Source of the DNA: Citromicrobium bathyomarinum
GTDB lineage: Bacteria > Pseudomonadota > Alphaproteobacteria > Sphingomonadales > Sphingomonadaceae
NCBI GenBank assembly: GCA_001306305.2
Contig: CP155577.1
Location: 1,409,501-1,473,500 of the forward strand
Length of the DNA stretch: 64,000 nt
Reading direction: 5' to 3'
Shown here: in pieces, positions 9,159-17,753 of the stretch
How positions within the stretch are numbered: position 1 is the first letter of the stretch
Layout: every line of letters starts with the position of its first letter
The notes under the pieces: generated by a model
Database searches by the model: none
What the model saw: only the letters and a program-made list of their open reading frames with translations
Told to the model about the DNA's origin: nothing
Position numbers and translations under genes: made by a program

Positions 9159-9833
9159 TCAGCCTTCCAGATCGAACGCGTAGCCCTGCTTGCGCACCGT
9201 CCGGATCGCCTCGGGCCCGTCCGCTGCCCGGAATGCCCGCCGCAGCCGCCCGATCCACACATCGACCGTGCGTTCGTCGATCGGCGGCTCCAGCTTGCCG
9301 AGCCCTTCGATGATACGCTGGCGGGAGAGCACCTCGTCGCGATGTTCGACGAGGAAGCGCAACAGGCGGAACTCGTTCGGGCTGAGCTTCAGCGGCGTGC
9401 CATCCCACCGCGCCTGCTGCGCGGCGGGAACGACTTCCAGCAGGCCGACCCGCTTGCGCGGCGGTGAGCGCTGGATTCCATGCTGCGATTGCAGCGTCAG
9501 GATGCGGTCGAGCACGCCGTTGCGATCGAGCGGGCCGACCACGTAATCATCGGCACCCGCCTTGATCGCCCGGCGGCGATCCTCGTCGTCGTCCTGCTCC
9601 AGCACGATGGTGATGTGGGCATCGGCCAGCCGATCGTCGGCGCGCAGGCGGCGGACCATTTCCAGCCCGGAGATTTCGGGCATGATCCAGTCGACGAATA
9701 TCCAGGTTGGCCCGTCGACCAGCGCGGACGGGCCGCCGGGGCCGATCCCCTGGAAATCGAACATCTCCCCCGCCGCACTCTGCGGGCTGGGGCCGGGCAG
9801 TTCCCCGGTCAGCAGGATATTGACCTTGCGCAT
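9159..9833 (-). CDS. OmpR/PhoB-type regulator with degenerate receiver domain
   Basis: A 224-residue protein with a receiver-like domain (1-110) and a winged-helix DNA-binding domain (about 128-222: LKLSPNEFRLLRFLVEH, DERTVDVWIGRLRRAF, IRTVRKQGYAFD). The phospho-acceptor Asp is kept (D48 in IFVDWIMPE). The N-terminal acidic pair is missing (MRKVNILLTGELPGPS), and the conserved Lys of the TKP motif is replaced (DDYVVGPLD). Normal phosphorylation is therefore doubtful and it may act as a phosphorylation-independent regulator. The start at 9833 is chosen because the domain begins there, with AGAGG 11 bases upstream; the frame stays open to 9959. No histidine kinase lies next to it. It converges on the TonB receptor, which suggests but does not prove a regulatory link. 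Confidence 0.82.
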   Translation of the reverse strand: MRKVNILLTGELPGPSPQSAAGEMFDFQGIGPGGPSALVDGPTWIFVDWIMPEISGLEMVRRLRADDRLADAHITIVLEQDDDEDRRRAIKAGADDYVVGPLDRNGVLDRILTLQSQHGIQRSPPRKRVGLLEVVPAAQQARWDGTPLKLSPNEFRLLRFLVEHRDEVLSRQRIIEGLGKLEPPIDERTVDVWIGRLRRAFRAADGPEAIRTVRKQGYAFDLEG

Positions 9834-10142
9834 GGCTGGTTCGACCTCTTTGCCGCGCAGCCGTGCCGTCATCGTGTGACCGGTTCGTGACGACTTCAAA
9901 CCCGTGCGAAAAGGGGCCGATCGATCTACGCGAGCGATCGCGACCCGCCACATCTGCAAGCTTGCGGGCAGCGCGGCAAGGGTGCCGGAACGGGCTTACC
10001 CACCGGGCGCAAAGAACCACGTTCAATTCGAGCCGTTTCGAATCGGCTCTTTCGCACCCTGTGCCGCGTCCGGCGGTGGAAGCAGGGCAGCGAACCCGAA
10101 AAGCCTTTCGCCGACACACCTACTCCCATAGACAGGAAGGCG
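9834..10142. other. Divergent promoter region between the regulator and the RND efflux operon
   Basis: About 310 bp without a supported gene. It contains the inverted repeat GAGCCG (10030-10035) with CGGCTC (10044-10049) over an eight-base spacer, about 95 bp upstream of the efflux operon, a possible operator. The last bases CAGGAAGGCG give the ribosome binding site for the membrane fusion protein. No clear sigma-70 promoter could be assigned. Confidence 0.5.
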
Positions 10143-11234
10143 ATGCCCCGGCTTGATCTCCGAATATTCGTGCTCGTCAGCATCGGCCTGCTGCTCGCTG
10201 CCTGCGCCGGTGCGCAGGACGAGCGAACGGCCGAGGAAGTGCCGGTCGTCGCGCAGGAGGTGCGCTTTGTTCCCGAGATGTCGCAGGTGGAAGCCATCGG
10301 CACGGCCCGCGCGGCAACTTCTGCCGAGCTTTTTCCTGAGACCGCGGGCCGCGTCACCCGCGTGCTGTTCAGCGCCGGCGACTACGTGCGGCAAGGCGCG
10401 CCGCTGCTGCAGCTGGACGACCGGGCGGAACGGCTGGATGTCGAAGCGGCGCAGGTCTCGGTGCGCGAGGCGAGCCAGCTGCTGGGCCGCTATCGCCGGA
10501 TCGAGGACACGGGCGCCATCTCCGAAAGTCAGATCGAGGCGGGCGAAACCGCGCTCGCCGCCGCGCGCGTGCAATTGCGCCAGGCGCAGACGGCACTGGC
10601 CGATCGCACGGTCCGCGCGCCGTTCGCCGGCCATGTTGGACTGACCGAGATCGATGCGGGCGACCGCGTCAATGACTCCACCCCGATCACCCAGATCGAC
10701 CAGCGCGGCACGCTCTATGTCGATTTTCCCGCGCCAGAAGAGGTCTTCGCGAACCTGAGCCCGGGCGACACGGTGGAGGTGACGCCATTCTCCGAACCCG
10801 GACGCACGATCGAGGCAGAGGTGGTCGCGACCGACAACCGGGTTTCGCAGGACAGCCGCGATTTCATCGTGCGCACCGCCATCCCCAATCGCGACGACAA
10901 GCTGCGCCCCGGCATGAGCTTCCGCGTCCAGTTCACCCAGAGCGGCACGATGCGCGCCGCCGTGCCCGAAGAGGCGATCGTGTGGGGCGGGGAGGGATCG
11001 CACCTGTTCCTCGTGCGCGAGGGCAAGGCGGTGCGCGTGCCCGTCACCATCACCTCGCGCCGCGATGGCCGGGTGTTCGTCGAAGGGCGGATCGCCCGCA
11101 ACGACCGGGTGATCGTGGAAGGCGTGCAGAAGGTACGCGACGGGCAAGACATCCGCCTCGTCCGCCAGGCGCGCCAGCTCGAACAGGATGTCCGCGTCGA
11201 GCAGGCGCCGACGCGCGGCGGCGATGACGACTAG
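10143..11234 (+). CDS. RND efflux periplasmic adaptor (membrane fusion protein)
   Basis: A 363-residue AcrA/MexE-like adaptor that links an inner-membrane RND pump to an outer-membrane channel. The N-terminus is a lipoprotein signal (FVLVSIGLLLAACAGAQ). A lipoyl half-motif is split around an alpha-hairpin (AGDYVRQGAPLLQLDD at about 80-95 and VRAPFAGHVGLTEIDAGDRV at about 158-177). The beta-barrel and membrane-proximal domains follow. AGGAAGG precedes the ATG. The next gene overlaps it by 11 bases, so the three-gene operon is translationally coupled. The drug or metabolite exported cannot be told from the sequence. Confidence 0.93.
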   Translation: MPRLDLRIFVLVSIGLLLAACAGAQDERTAEEVPVVAQEVRFVPEMSQVEAIGTARAATSAELFPETAGRVTRVLFSAGDYVRQGAPLLQLDDRAERLDVEAAQVSVREASQLLGRYRRIEDTGAISESQIEAGETALAAARVQLRQAQTALADRTVRAPFAGHVGLTEIDAGDRVNDSTPITQIDQRGTLYVDFPAPEEVFANLSPGDTVEVTPFSEPGRTIEAEVVATDNRVSQDSRDFIVRTAIPNRDDKLRPGMSFRVQFTQSGTMRAAVPEEAIVWGGEGSHLFLVREGKAVRVPVTITSRRDGRVFVEGRIARNDRVIVEGVQKVRDGQDIRLVRQARQLEQDVRVEQAPTRGGDDD

Positions 11235-14200
11235 GTTCGACCTGCCCATGCTGGCGGTCAAGCGACCGCTGCTGATCGGTGTGCTCAACCTGCTGATCGT
11301 GATCGCGGGGATCGCCGCGCTGATCGGCGTGGAGGTGCGCGAGCTGCCCAATGTCGATCGGCCGATCGTCTCGGTCACCGCCAGCCTGCCCGGCGCCGCG
11401 CCCGAAACGATGGATGCGGAGGTCACCAGCATCCTGGAAGATGCGGTCGCGCGCGTTTCGGGCGTGCGCCAGATCAGCTCTTCGAGCGAGGAGAACAATT
11501 CGCGCATCCGGGTCGAGTTCAACCCGGGCGTCGACCTCGACACTGCGGCAACAGACGTGCGTGAGGCCGTCAGCCGGACGCAGCGCGACCTGCCCGAGCG
11601 GGTCGAGCAGGTGACGGTGGTGAAGGCCGATCAGGACGCGCAGCCGATCATGACGCTCGCCGTGCTGAGCGATGCTTACGATCAGGCCGAACTGACCCGT
11701 CTGGTCGACAACGACATCATTCCCGAACTGCTGACTGCCGAGGGCGTGGCCAGCATCGAACCATTCGGCGCGCGCGAGCGGCAGATGCGCGTCGCGGTCG
11801 ATCCGCTGCGCCTCAACCGCTTCGGCCTGACGCTGACCGATGTCGCCGATGCGCTGGAGAATGCGCCGTTCGATGTGCCGGTCGGCTCGTTCCGGTCCGA
11901 CGCGCAGAGCCTCGTCGTGCGTGCCGATGCCAGCGCCACCGAGCCCGAGCGGATCGAAAACGTAATCGTCAGCGGCAATGTGCGGATCGGCGACGTCGCG
12001 CAGGCCGGTTTCGCGCCCGCCAATGCCAGCAACTTCGTGCGCCTCGACGGGCGGCCGATCATCGGGCTGGGTGTGGTGCGACAGGCCAGTTCCAACACGA
12101 TCGAGATTTCGGACTCGATCCGGCAGGCGGTGGAGCGGGTCAACCGGCGGTTCGACGATGTCGAGGTCCAGATCGTGTCCGACGATGCCGAGTTCATCCG
12201 CATTTCGGTGCGCGAGGTGCTGATCACACTCGGCTTCACCATTTTGGTCGTGGTCGCGACCATGCTGATCTTCTTCCGCGCGTGGCGGCCCACGATGGTC
12301 CCCAGCACGACCATTCCCGTCGCACTGGTCGGCGTGATCGCGGGCATCTGGCTGATGGGCTTTTCGATCAACCTGCTCACCCTGTTGGCGCTGGTGCTGG
12401 CAACGGGGCTGATCGTCGACGACGCGATCGTGGTGCTGGAGAACTGCCAGCGGTTGCAGAACAAGGGACTGGGCAGGCGCGCGGCGGCGGTGGTCGGCAC
12501 GCGGCAGGTGTTCTTTGCCGTCGTTGCGACCACCGCCGTGCTCGTCTCGGTCTTCGTGCCGATCAGTTTCCTTCCGTCGGAGACCGGGCGGCTGTTCCGC
12601 GAATTCGGCTTCGTGCTGGCGGTCGCGGTGATCCTGTCCAGCTTCGTCGCGCTGTCGCTGGTGCCCGCGCTCGCCGCGAAGTCCGATCTGACCAGTGATG
12701 AAGCGGACGGCGATGAAGCTGGCAAGAGCCGCCTGTCGCGCTTCGGCACCGCCGTCACCGGGCGCTATGACCGCCTGTTGAAGCGCGCGCTCGACGCGCC
12801 GCGTGCGACGATCATCGGCTCGGTGCTGATCGCGGGGCTCGCCGGGTTCCTCTACACCCAGCTCGACAACGAACTGGTGCCGGACGAGGATCGCGGGGTC
12901 GTCACGGTCGACGCGACCGGCCCCGACGGCGTCGGCCTCGCTTTCATGGATCGCGAGCTGGACGAGATCGAGCAGGTGCTCCAGCCTTATCTCGACAGCG
13001 GCGAGATCGAGAGTACGTTTTCCATTGTCGGCCGCTACGATCCCAACCGCGTGCGCGTGACCGCGCAGCTGGCCGACTGGGGCGAGCGGGACCGCAGCCA
13101 GACCGAGATCGTGCAGGAGCTGAACGGCCCGCTGGCGGAAATTCCCGGATCGCGCACCAATGCGCGCGGGCGCGGCACGCTCAGCTTCGGCGGCGGGGGC
13201 GAAGGACTGGAGGTCGCGCTGACCGGCCCCGAGTACGACCGGATCTACGCAAGCGCCGATGCGCTGGCGACCGCGATCGACACCCAATCGGACATCCTCT
13301 CGAACGCCGAAATCTCCTATCAGCCGACCCAACCGCAGCTTTCGGTCCGGATCGATCGCCAGCGCGCGTCGGACCTGGGCGTGGATCTCAACGACCTGTC
13401 GCAGACGCTGCGCGCGATGGTTGGCGGAGAGGAGCTGGTCGATTTGAACGTAGGCGATCAGGCGGTGCCGATCTTCCTTACCGCGCAGGCGGTCAGCGTG
13501 ACCAACCCCAACGACCTGCGCAATCTCTATGTTCGCGGATCGGGCGGTGCGACGGGCGGCAACACTCTGGTGCCGCTGTCGGCGCTTACCACGATCGTCG
13601 AAGAGGGGATTGCCGCCGAACTCGACCGGACCGAACAGCGCCGCGCGATCGAGGTCGATGCCGACATCGCGGCGGGCACTCCCCTGCGCGACGCGGTCGA
13701 CGAGATCGAGCGACTGGCCGAGGAGACGGTGGCCGAGGATATCGACATACTGCTGCAAGGCGATGCGGAAAGCCTTGAGGAAAGCTCCAACGCGCTGGCG
13801 CTGACCTATGGTTTTGCCCTTGCCATCGTCTTTCTGGTGCTGGTCGCGCAGTTCGAAAGCCTCACCAGCGCGCTGGTGGTGCTGCTCACCGTGCCCTTTG
13901 CACTGGCCGCAGCGGTGTTCGCGCTGTTCCTGTCGGGCGTGTCGCTCAACATCTATTCGCAGATCGGGCTGGTGATGCTGATCGGTCTGATGGCCAAGAA
14001 CGGGGTGCTGATCGTCGAATTTGCGGACCAGCTGCGCCATCAGGGCCGCAGCGTGCGGGAAGCGGTGGAGGAAGCTGCCGCGATCCGCCTGCGACCGATC
14101 ACCATGACGCTGATCTCCACCGTGATCGGCGCGCTGCCGCTTATCCTCGCCAGCGGAGCGGGGGCCGAGGCACGCCAGTCGATCGGCTGGGTGATCTTCG

Positions 14201-14355
14201 GCGGGCTTGGCATTGCCAGCATCTTCACGCTGTTCCTCACCCCCGTGCTCTATCTCGCCATCGCCCGCTTCGGCCAGCCGCGCAGCGTCGACCTCGACAA
14301 GCTGCGCGAGGAGATCGATTCGCTGGACGAGGATATGACGGTGGCGCCCGCATGA
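11224..14355 (+). CDS. RND multidrug efflux pump, inner-membrane subunit
   Basis: A 1043-residue proton-driven pump of the AcrB/HAE-1 superfamily. TM1 begins near residue 18, with two large periplasmic loops and 12 helices in the usual 1+5+1+5 layout. The proton relay is visible: the two Asp in TM4 (GLIVDDAIVVLEN) and the Lys in TM10 (GLMAKNGVLIVEF). The start ATG at 11224 (MTTRFDLPMLAVKRP) lies inside the end of the adaptor gene, overlapping by 11 bases. A longer reading from 11188 would lie wholly within the adaptor and is unlikely. Confidence 0.95.
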   Translation: MTTRFDLPMLAVKRPLLIGVLNLLIVIAGIAALIGVEVRELPNVDRPIVSVTASLPGAAPETMDAEVTSILEDAVARVSGVRQISSSSEENNSRIRVEFNPGVDLDTAATDVREAVSRTQRDLPERVEQVTVVKADQDAQPIMTLAVLSDAYDQAELTRLVDNDIIPELLTAEGVASIEPFGARERQMRVAVDPLRLNRFGLTLTDVADALENAPFDVPVGSFRSDAQSLVVRADASATEPERIENVIVSGNVRIGDVAQAGFAPANASNFVRLDGRPIIGLGVVRQASSNTIEISDSIRQAVERVNRRFDDVEVQIVSDDAEFIRISVREVLITLGFTILVVVATMLIFFRAWRPTMVPSTTIPVALVGVIAGIWLMGFSINLLTLLALVLATGLIVDDAIVVLENCQRLQNKGLGRRAAAVVGTRQVFFAVVATTAVLVSVFVPISFLPSETGRLFREFGFVLAVAVILSSFVALSLVPALAAKSDLTSDEADGDEAGKSRLSRFGTAVTGRYDRLLKRALDAPRATIIGSVLIAGLAGFLYTQLDNELVPDEDRGVVTVDATGPDGVGLAFMDRELDEIEQVLQPYLDSGEIESTFSIVGRYDPNRVRVTAQLADWGERDRSQTEIVQELNGPLAEIPGSRTNARGRGTLSFGGGGEGLEVALTGPEYDRIYASADALATAIDTQSDILSNAEISYQPTQPQLSVRIDRQRASDLGVDLNDLSQTLRAMVGGEELVDLNVGDQAVPIFLTAQAVSVTNPNDLRNLYVRGSGGATGGNTLVPLSALTTIVEEGIAAELDRTEQRRAIEVDADIAAGTPLRDAVDEIERLAEETVAEDIDILLQGDAESLEESSNALALTYGFALAIVFLVLVAQFESLTSALVVLLTVPFALAAAVFALFLSGVSLNIYSQIGLVMLIGLMAKNGVLIVEFADQLRHQGRSVREAVEEAAAIRLRPITMTLISTVIGALPLILASGAGAEARQSIGWVIFGGLGIASIFTLFLTPVLYLAIARFGQPRSVDLDKLREEIDSLDEDMTVAPA

Positions 14356-15713
14356 TCCGCACTCTTGCTCTCCTGTCGGCGGCCACGGCGCTGTCGGCCT
14401 GCGCCTCGCTCGATCCCTATCCGGTCGATCGTCCGGTCATCGCGCCGCAGGCCTATGCGGCAGATTTGCCGCCCAGCGGGGTGGCGGAGAACTGGTGGCA
14501 GGGGTTCGGGGATTCTGTGCTCGACGATCTGGTCGAGCAGGGCCTCACCGCCAATCTCGACATTGCCATTGCGCGCGACCGGCTGCGCGCGGCGGATGCG
14601 CTGCTGCAGGCGGAGCGTGCGGATCGCCTGCCCCGCCTCGACGGTGCAGCGGATGCGGCGATCGGCATCGGGACCTCCGACAGCGATTCCGCCAGCATCG
14701 GTCTGCTGGGCACGTTCGATCCGGACATTTCCGGACGTCTCTCGGCACAGATCCGTGCCGCCGCCGCCGACTATGCGCAGGCGGAGTATATCCTCGCCGA
14801 TCAGCGCAGGCTGGTCGCCGCTGCCATCGCCGCGCAATATATCGAATATCGCCGCACCGGCGCGCAGCTGGAGCTGCTGGCGCAATCGACTGAGTTGCAG
14901 GAGCGCACGCTCAGGATCGTGACCCTGCGGTTCGAGGCGGGGCTGGCCGCCAATCTCGATGTGCGCCGCGCGGCCGCCGACCTCGCACAGACGCGCGCGC
15001 GGCGCGGCCTGATCGAGATTGCGCGCGCGGGCGCCGCCAACCGTCTGGCGATCCTGCTGGGGCAGTCGCCCGGTCTCTTCACCCCGCCGCCTGCGCCGGG
15101 CGAACAGACGATCCCCGATTATGCCGGCGGGCCGCCTGCGGGCACGCCTGCGGACCTGCTCCGTCGGCGGGCCGACGTGCTCGCCGCCGAGGCAGCGCTG
15201 CTGCGCGCCTCGGCAATCGTCGGGGCGGAGCAGGCGGACCTGCGCCCCTCGCTGACCATTCCAGCCAGCGTGACACTGGGCGACGGCAGTATTGGCGGCA
15301 TCCTCGACGAATTCATCGCCAGCATCGGCGCCGCGCTCGATCTGCCGCTGTTCGACGGAGGCCGCAGGCGTGCCGAGGTGGACGCTGCGCGGGCCGAGGC
15401 GGATGCGCGCTTCGGCGAATACCGCCTGACATTTCTCGAAGCGCTGGGTGAGGTCGAAAATGCGCTCGTCGCGCTGGACGCCAATGGCCAGCGGATCGAT
15501 GCGCTCAGCGAAGCGATCGAGCAGAGCGAAGCTGCGCTGGAACAGTCGGACGCGCTTTACCGCGAAGGCCTGGCGACCTTGTTCGACGTGCTCGATGCCC
15601 AACGCCAGCTGATCGCGAGCCGGCAATCGCTTATCGACAGTCAGGCTGCGCTGGCAACGTCCTTCATATCGTTCCACGCGGCGATTGGCGCGCCGGATGG
15701 TGGGCTGCGTTAG
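14352..15713 (+). CDS. Outer-membrane efflux channel (OprM/NodT-type lipoprotein)
   Basis: A 453-residue TolC-family outer-membrane factor completing the tripartite pump. The signal peptide ends in the lipobox ALSACASL. The two OEP repeats are clear: first half around DLVEQGLTANLDIAIARDRLRAADALL, second around YRLTFLEALGEVENALVALDANGQRID and ALYREGLATLFDVLDAQRQL. The start overlaps the pump stop as ATGA. The stop at 15711-15713 is immediately followed by another open frame with no start codon, so the 3' boundary may be a rearrangement point. Confidence 0.93.
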   Translation: MIRTLALLSAATALSACASLDPYPVDRPVIAPQAYAADLPPSGVAENWWQGFGDSVLDDLVEQGLTANLDIAIARDRLRAADALLQAERADRLPRLDGAADAAIGIGTSDSDSASIGLLGTFDPDISGRLSAQIRAAAADYAQAEYILADQRRLVAAAIAAQYIEYRRTGAQLELLAQSTELQERTLRIVTLRFEAGLAANLDVRRAAADLAQTRARRGLIEIARAGAANRLAILLGQSPGLFTPPPAPGEQTIPDYAGGPPAGTPADLLRRRADVLAAEAALLRASAIVGAEQADLRPSLTIPASVTLGDGSIGGILDEFIASIGAALDLPLFDGGRRRAEVDAARAEADARFGEYRLTFLEALGEVENALVALDANGQRIDALSEAIEQSEAALEQSDALYREGLATLFDVLDAQRQLIASRQSLIDSQAALATSFISFHAAIGAPDGGLR

Positions 15714-15758
15714 GCACTGAGACCCTATCTGGACACGATCGACAGCTACTTCTGCCAC

Positions 15759-16361
15759 TTGAGAGATAAGTGGGCGGCCGATCCGGTAAAACTGCAGAAT
15801 CTCGAGGACAAGCGAATCGAGCTGGAATTCCTCATCCAGGACTGGTTCGATCCCAATGTCTGGCAGATCGAGAACCGTAGCGAACGACAGCGCGTCAGAA
15901 GCGAAATCTTGGCGGCGGAGAGAGGCGCGGCGTTCAACGCGAGCGAGGTGAGCGCGGCGCTGCCCGAGTATAACTTCGATACTGTGATGTTGACCGAACT
16001 CGTCGCGTCGGTCGACATTCCCAACATTGTCGGGATCGATGCCTGCGCGGGCATGCTAAGAGCGTCCGTGAGGGCGGTAGAGCCGGAACTGCTCGTTTCC
16101 CTCCAAGGCGTTCGGGGAGCGCTCGTGCAGTATCTCGGAAGAAGCGAGCGGACCGGACAGCTTTATATGTGGCGAGCCATAACGAGCCACATGAGCGATC
16201 AGTTGAGCCGCGCGTCCGGACGACGCGAACAGCGCGTATCGCGCGACCAGGTGGTCTGCGTGCAGAAGGCAGCGGCGGATGCTGCCGTTCTGGCAGCGCA
16301 ACCAACGCAGACGCAGCCTGCGCTAGATATCGACATTTCCGATGTCGGCGGCAGGGAGTAG
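15759..16361 (+). pseudogene. Hypothetical gene, probably 5'-truncated
   Basis: No function recognised. The frame is open from the base after the efflux-channel stop (15714) to 16361, and even the first codons read like normal protein (PYLDTIDSYFCHLRDKW), yet there is no ATG or GTG and no ribosome binding site. The TTG at 15759 is only the first possible start and would give 200 residues. The protein looks soluble and mostly helical, with acidic N-terminal half and Ala/Gln-rich end (AAQPTQTQPALDID). I infer that the 5' end was lost in a deletion joined directly to the efflux operon. A functional short protein cannot be excluded. It is followed 52 bp later by an OmpA-like lipoprotein gene. Confidence 0.5.
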
Positions 16362-16413
16362 CGGCCCGACCGAATTTCTCAGACTCGCTCAATCTGTCAG
16401 TTGGAGGACGAGA

Positions 16414-17349
16414 ATGTATCGGCTCTTCATGCTCATTGCCGCCTGCCTGTCTTGCGCGGCTTGCGATAAGCCCTCGCTGTACGAGACCAAATTGGCCGCT
16501 CTGCCAGAGCTCCAGCAGGAGGAAGGGAAGCTTCGCCTAAAGGAGTGCGATCGTCTGGAGGAGACGATCGCCAGTTCGCAGGATTTCTCGGTTGGCGGAC
16601 GGGGAGCCGGTTTCGGCTTCCAGCTACGCAGCGCGGAATTCAAGAACTCGTCGGCGAAAGATCAGTACCTTCTGTCCCTTCTGAACACCGTCAAGGTGTG
16701 TCGCGAGTGGGCGGTATTCGAAGCATCCCAAGAAGAGTTCGATAACGCGTTCCTCGCCATGGTGGATGTGGCCGCGAACAGTTTCGATGCCCAAGTCGTG
16801 TCGATAGACGAAAAGATCAGCGGCCTGATCGCCGCCTACCGATCGAATGGGTCGGTCGGTCGGAATGAGCGAATCCGGGCGGGCGAAGTCGAATCCTTGC
16901 GCAAGCTGGCCGCCCAGCAGCGCACGGTCGAGCAGAGACTGGCAACCATCGAAGGTCTTCTGACAAATCCGCGACCGCCGTCGAACGCGATGTCCGTTAT
17001 CGATACGGGCTCCCTTCTTGAGGGCCAATGGCGAATAATGTTCGATCGAGGGTCAGACCGGGTGAACCCGGATCAGATTGAAAGGGTGCGCGGTGAGGTG
17101 GCCGCCATGCGGGAGCGATGCGAATTATGGCGCGCAAGCGTGATCGGTTACTCCAGCATAGTTGGGGGAGAAGAGATCAACGATGCCCTTGCCGCCCGAC
17201 GCGCTAGGAACGTTCATCGATCGCTCGCCATAAATCCGGACGACGACTGGGCTATCGGTGGGGCAGGTGAGACGCAAATGTTCGGCTCGGAAGAAGCTCT
17301 GAATCGAGCGGTTCGAATCCGGGCGTGGTGCAAGGTCCGCGTCGAGTAG
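16414..17349 (+). CDS. Lipoprotein with C-terminal OmpA-like domain
   Basis: A 311-residue protein from ATG 16414, six bases after GGAGG. The signal peptide ends in lipobox SCAAC. The middle (about 30-190) is helical and charged, with coiled-coil tendency (EEGKLRLKECDRLEETIASS and RKLAAQQRTVEQRLATIEG). The last 110 residues resemble an OmpA-C peptidoglycan-binding fold: FDRGSDRVNPDQIERV, then IGYSSIVGGEEINDALAARRARNV, and a final NRAVRI. It would anchor the outer membrane to peptidoglycan or sense envelope state. It shares the islet with the truncated gene upstream and has somewhat lower GC than neighbours. Partner proteins unknown. Confidence 0.65.
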   Translation: MYRLFMLIAACLSCAACDKPSLYETKLAALPELQQEEGKLRLKECDRLEETIASSQDFSVGGRGAGFGFQLRSAEFKNSSAKDQYLLSLLNTVKVCREWAVFEASQEEFDNAFLAMVDVAANSFDAQVVSIDEKISGLIAAYRSNGSVGRNERIRAGEVESLRKLAAQQRTVEQRLATIEGLLTNPRPPSNAMSVIDTGSLLEGQWRIMFDRGSDRVNPDQIERVRGEVAAMRERCELWRASVIGYSSIVGGEEINDALAARRARNVHRSLAINPDDDWAIGGAGETQMFGSEEALNRAVRIRAWCKVRVE

Positions 17350-17614
17350 AGGCGCAAACCAAGGCCTTTCCCGAGCGCTGCTAGTTCGAATCGGAGCGTC
17401 GGCCAATTGGTTACTGAGTCCGGGCCAGAGAACGAGGAGAGACCGCTCAAACTACCGACTGGCGCAGTCTATGACGGCGCTATTGCGCTTCGGGAAAGGG
17501 CGGAAAGCTGAGCGGGTTTCGTCGAAAACGCAGAAAATCGTCAAGGCTTGGCCGGAGAGGCCTGCCGGCCTTTTCACGGACCAGCTTCGCGGTCCGCGTA
17601 AATCGTCGAAAAGA
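17350..17614. other. Non-coding end of the islet next to tRNA-Val
   Basis: No supported gene in these 265 bp. A hairpin GGCCGG (17550-17555) with CCGGCC (17565-17570) followed by TTTT is a possible terminator for the OmpA-like gene. A second hairpin GGACC/GGTCC lies at 17578-17596, just downstream of the tRNA 3' end. No direct copy of the tRNA 3' end was found by eye at the other edge of the islet. Confidence 0.45.
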
Positions 17615-17689
17615 TGGTGGGCGCGGCAAGGATTGAACTTGCGACCCCACCCGTGTGAAGGGTGTGCTCTACCACTGAGCTACGCGCCC
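17615..17689 (-). tRNA. tRNA-Val (anticodon CAC)
   Basis: The reverse strand folds as a complete cloverleaf of 75 nt with encoded CCA. The acceptor GGGCGCG pairs with CGCGCCC. The D-stem is GCTC/GAGC. The anticodon stem CACCC/GGGTG encloses loop TTCACAC with anticodon CAC, reading GUG. The T-arm is GCAAG-TTCAATC-CTTGC. A possible islet lies on its 3' side. Confidence 0.96.
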
Positions 17690-17753
17690 GGACGGCCCCT
17701 CGGGGCCATGCCGAGGGGCGCATTTGCCAATCCTGTCGCTTCAGCGCAAGCGC

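Noticed and set aside
11050-14040. Antisense open frame of 996 codons over the RND pump
   Set aside because: His/Asp/Arg-rich shadow translation with no domain; sense frame is a complete RND pump.
16414-17349. Zorya-type defence (OmpA-like ZorB)
   Set aside because: No MotA-like ZorA or helicase genes nearby; only the C-terminal fold is shared.
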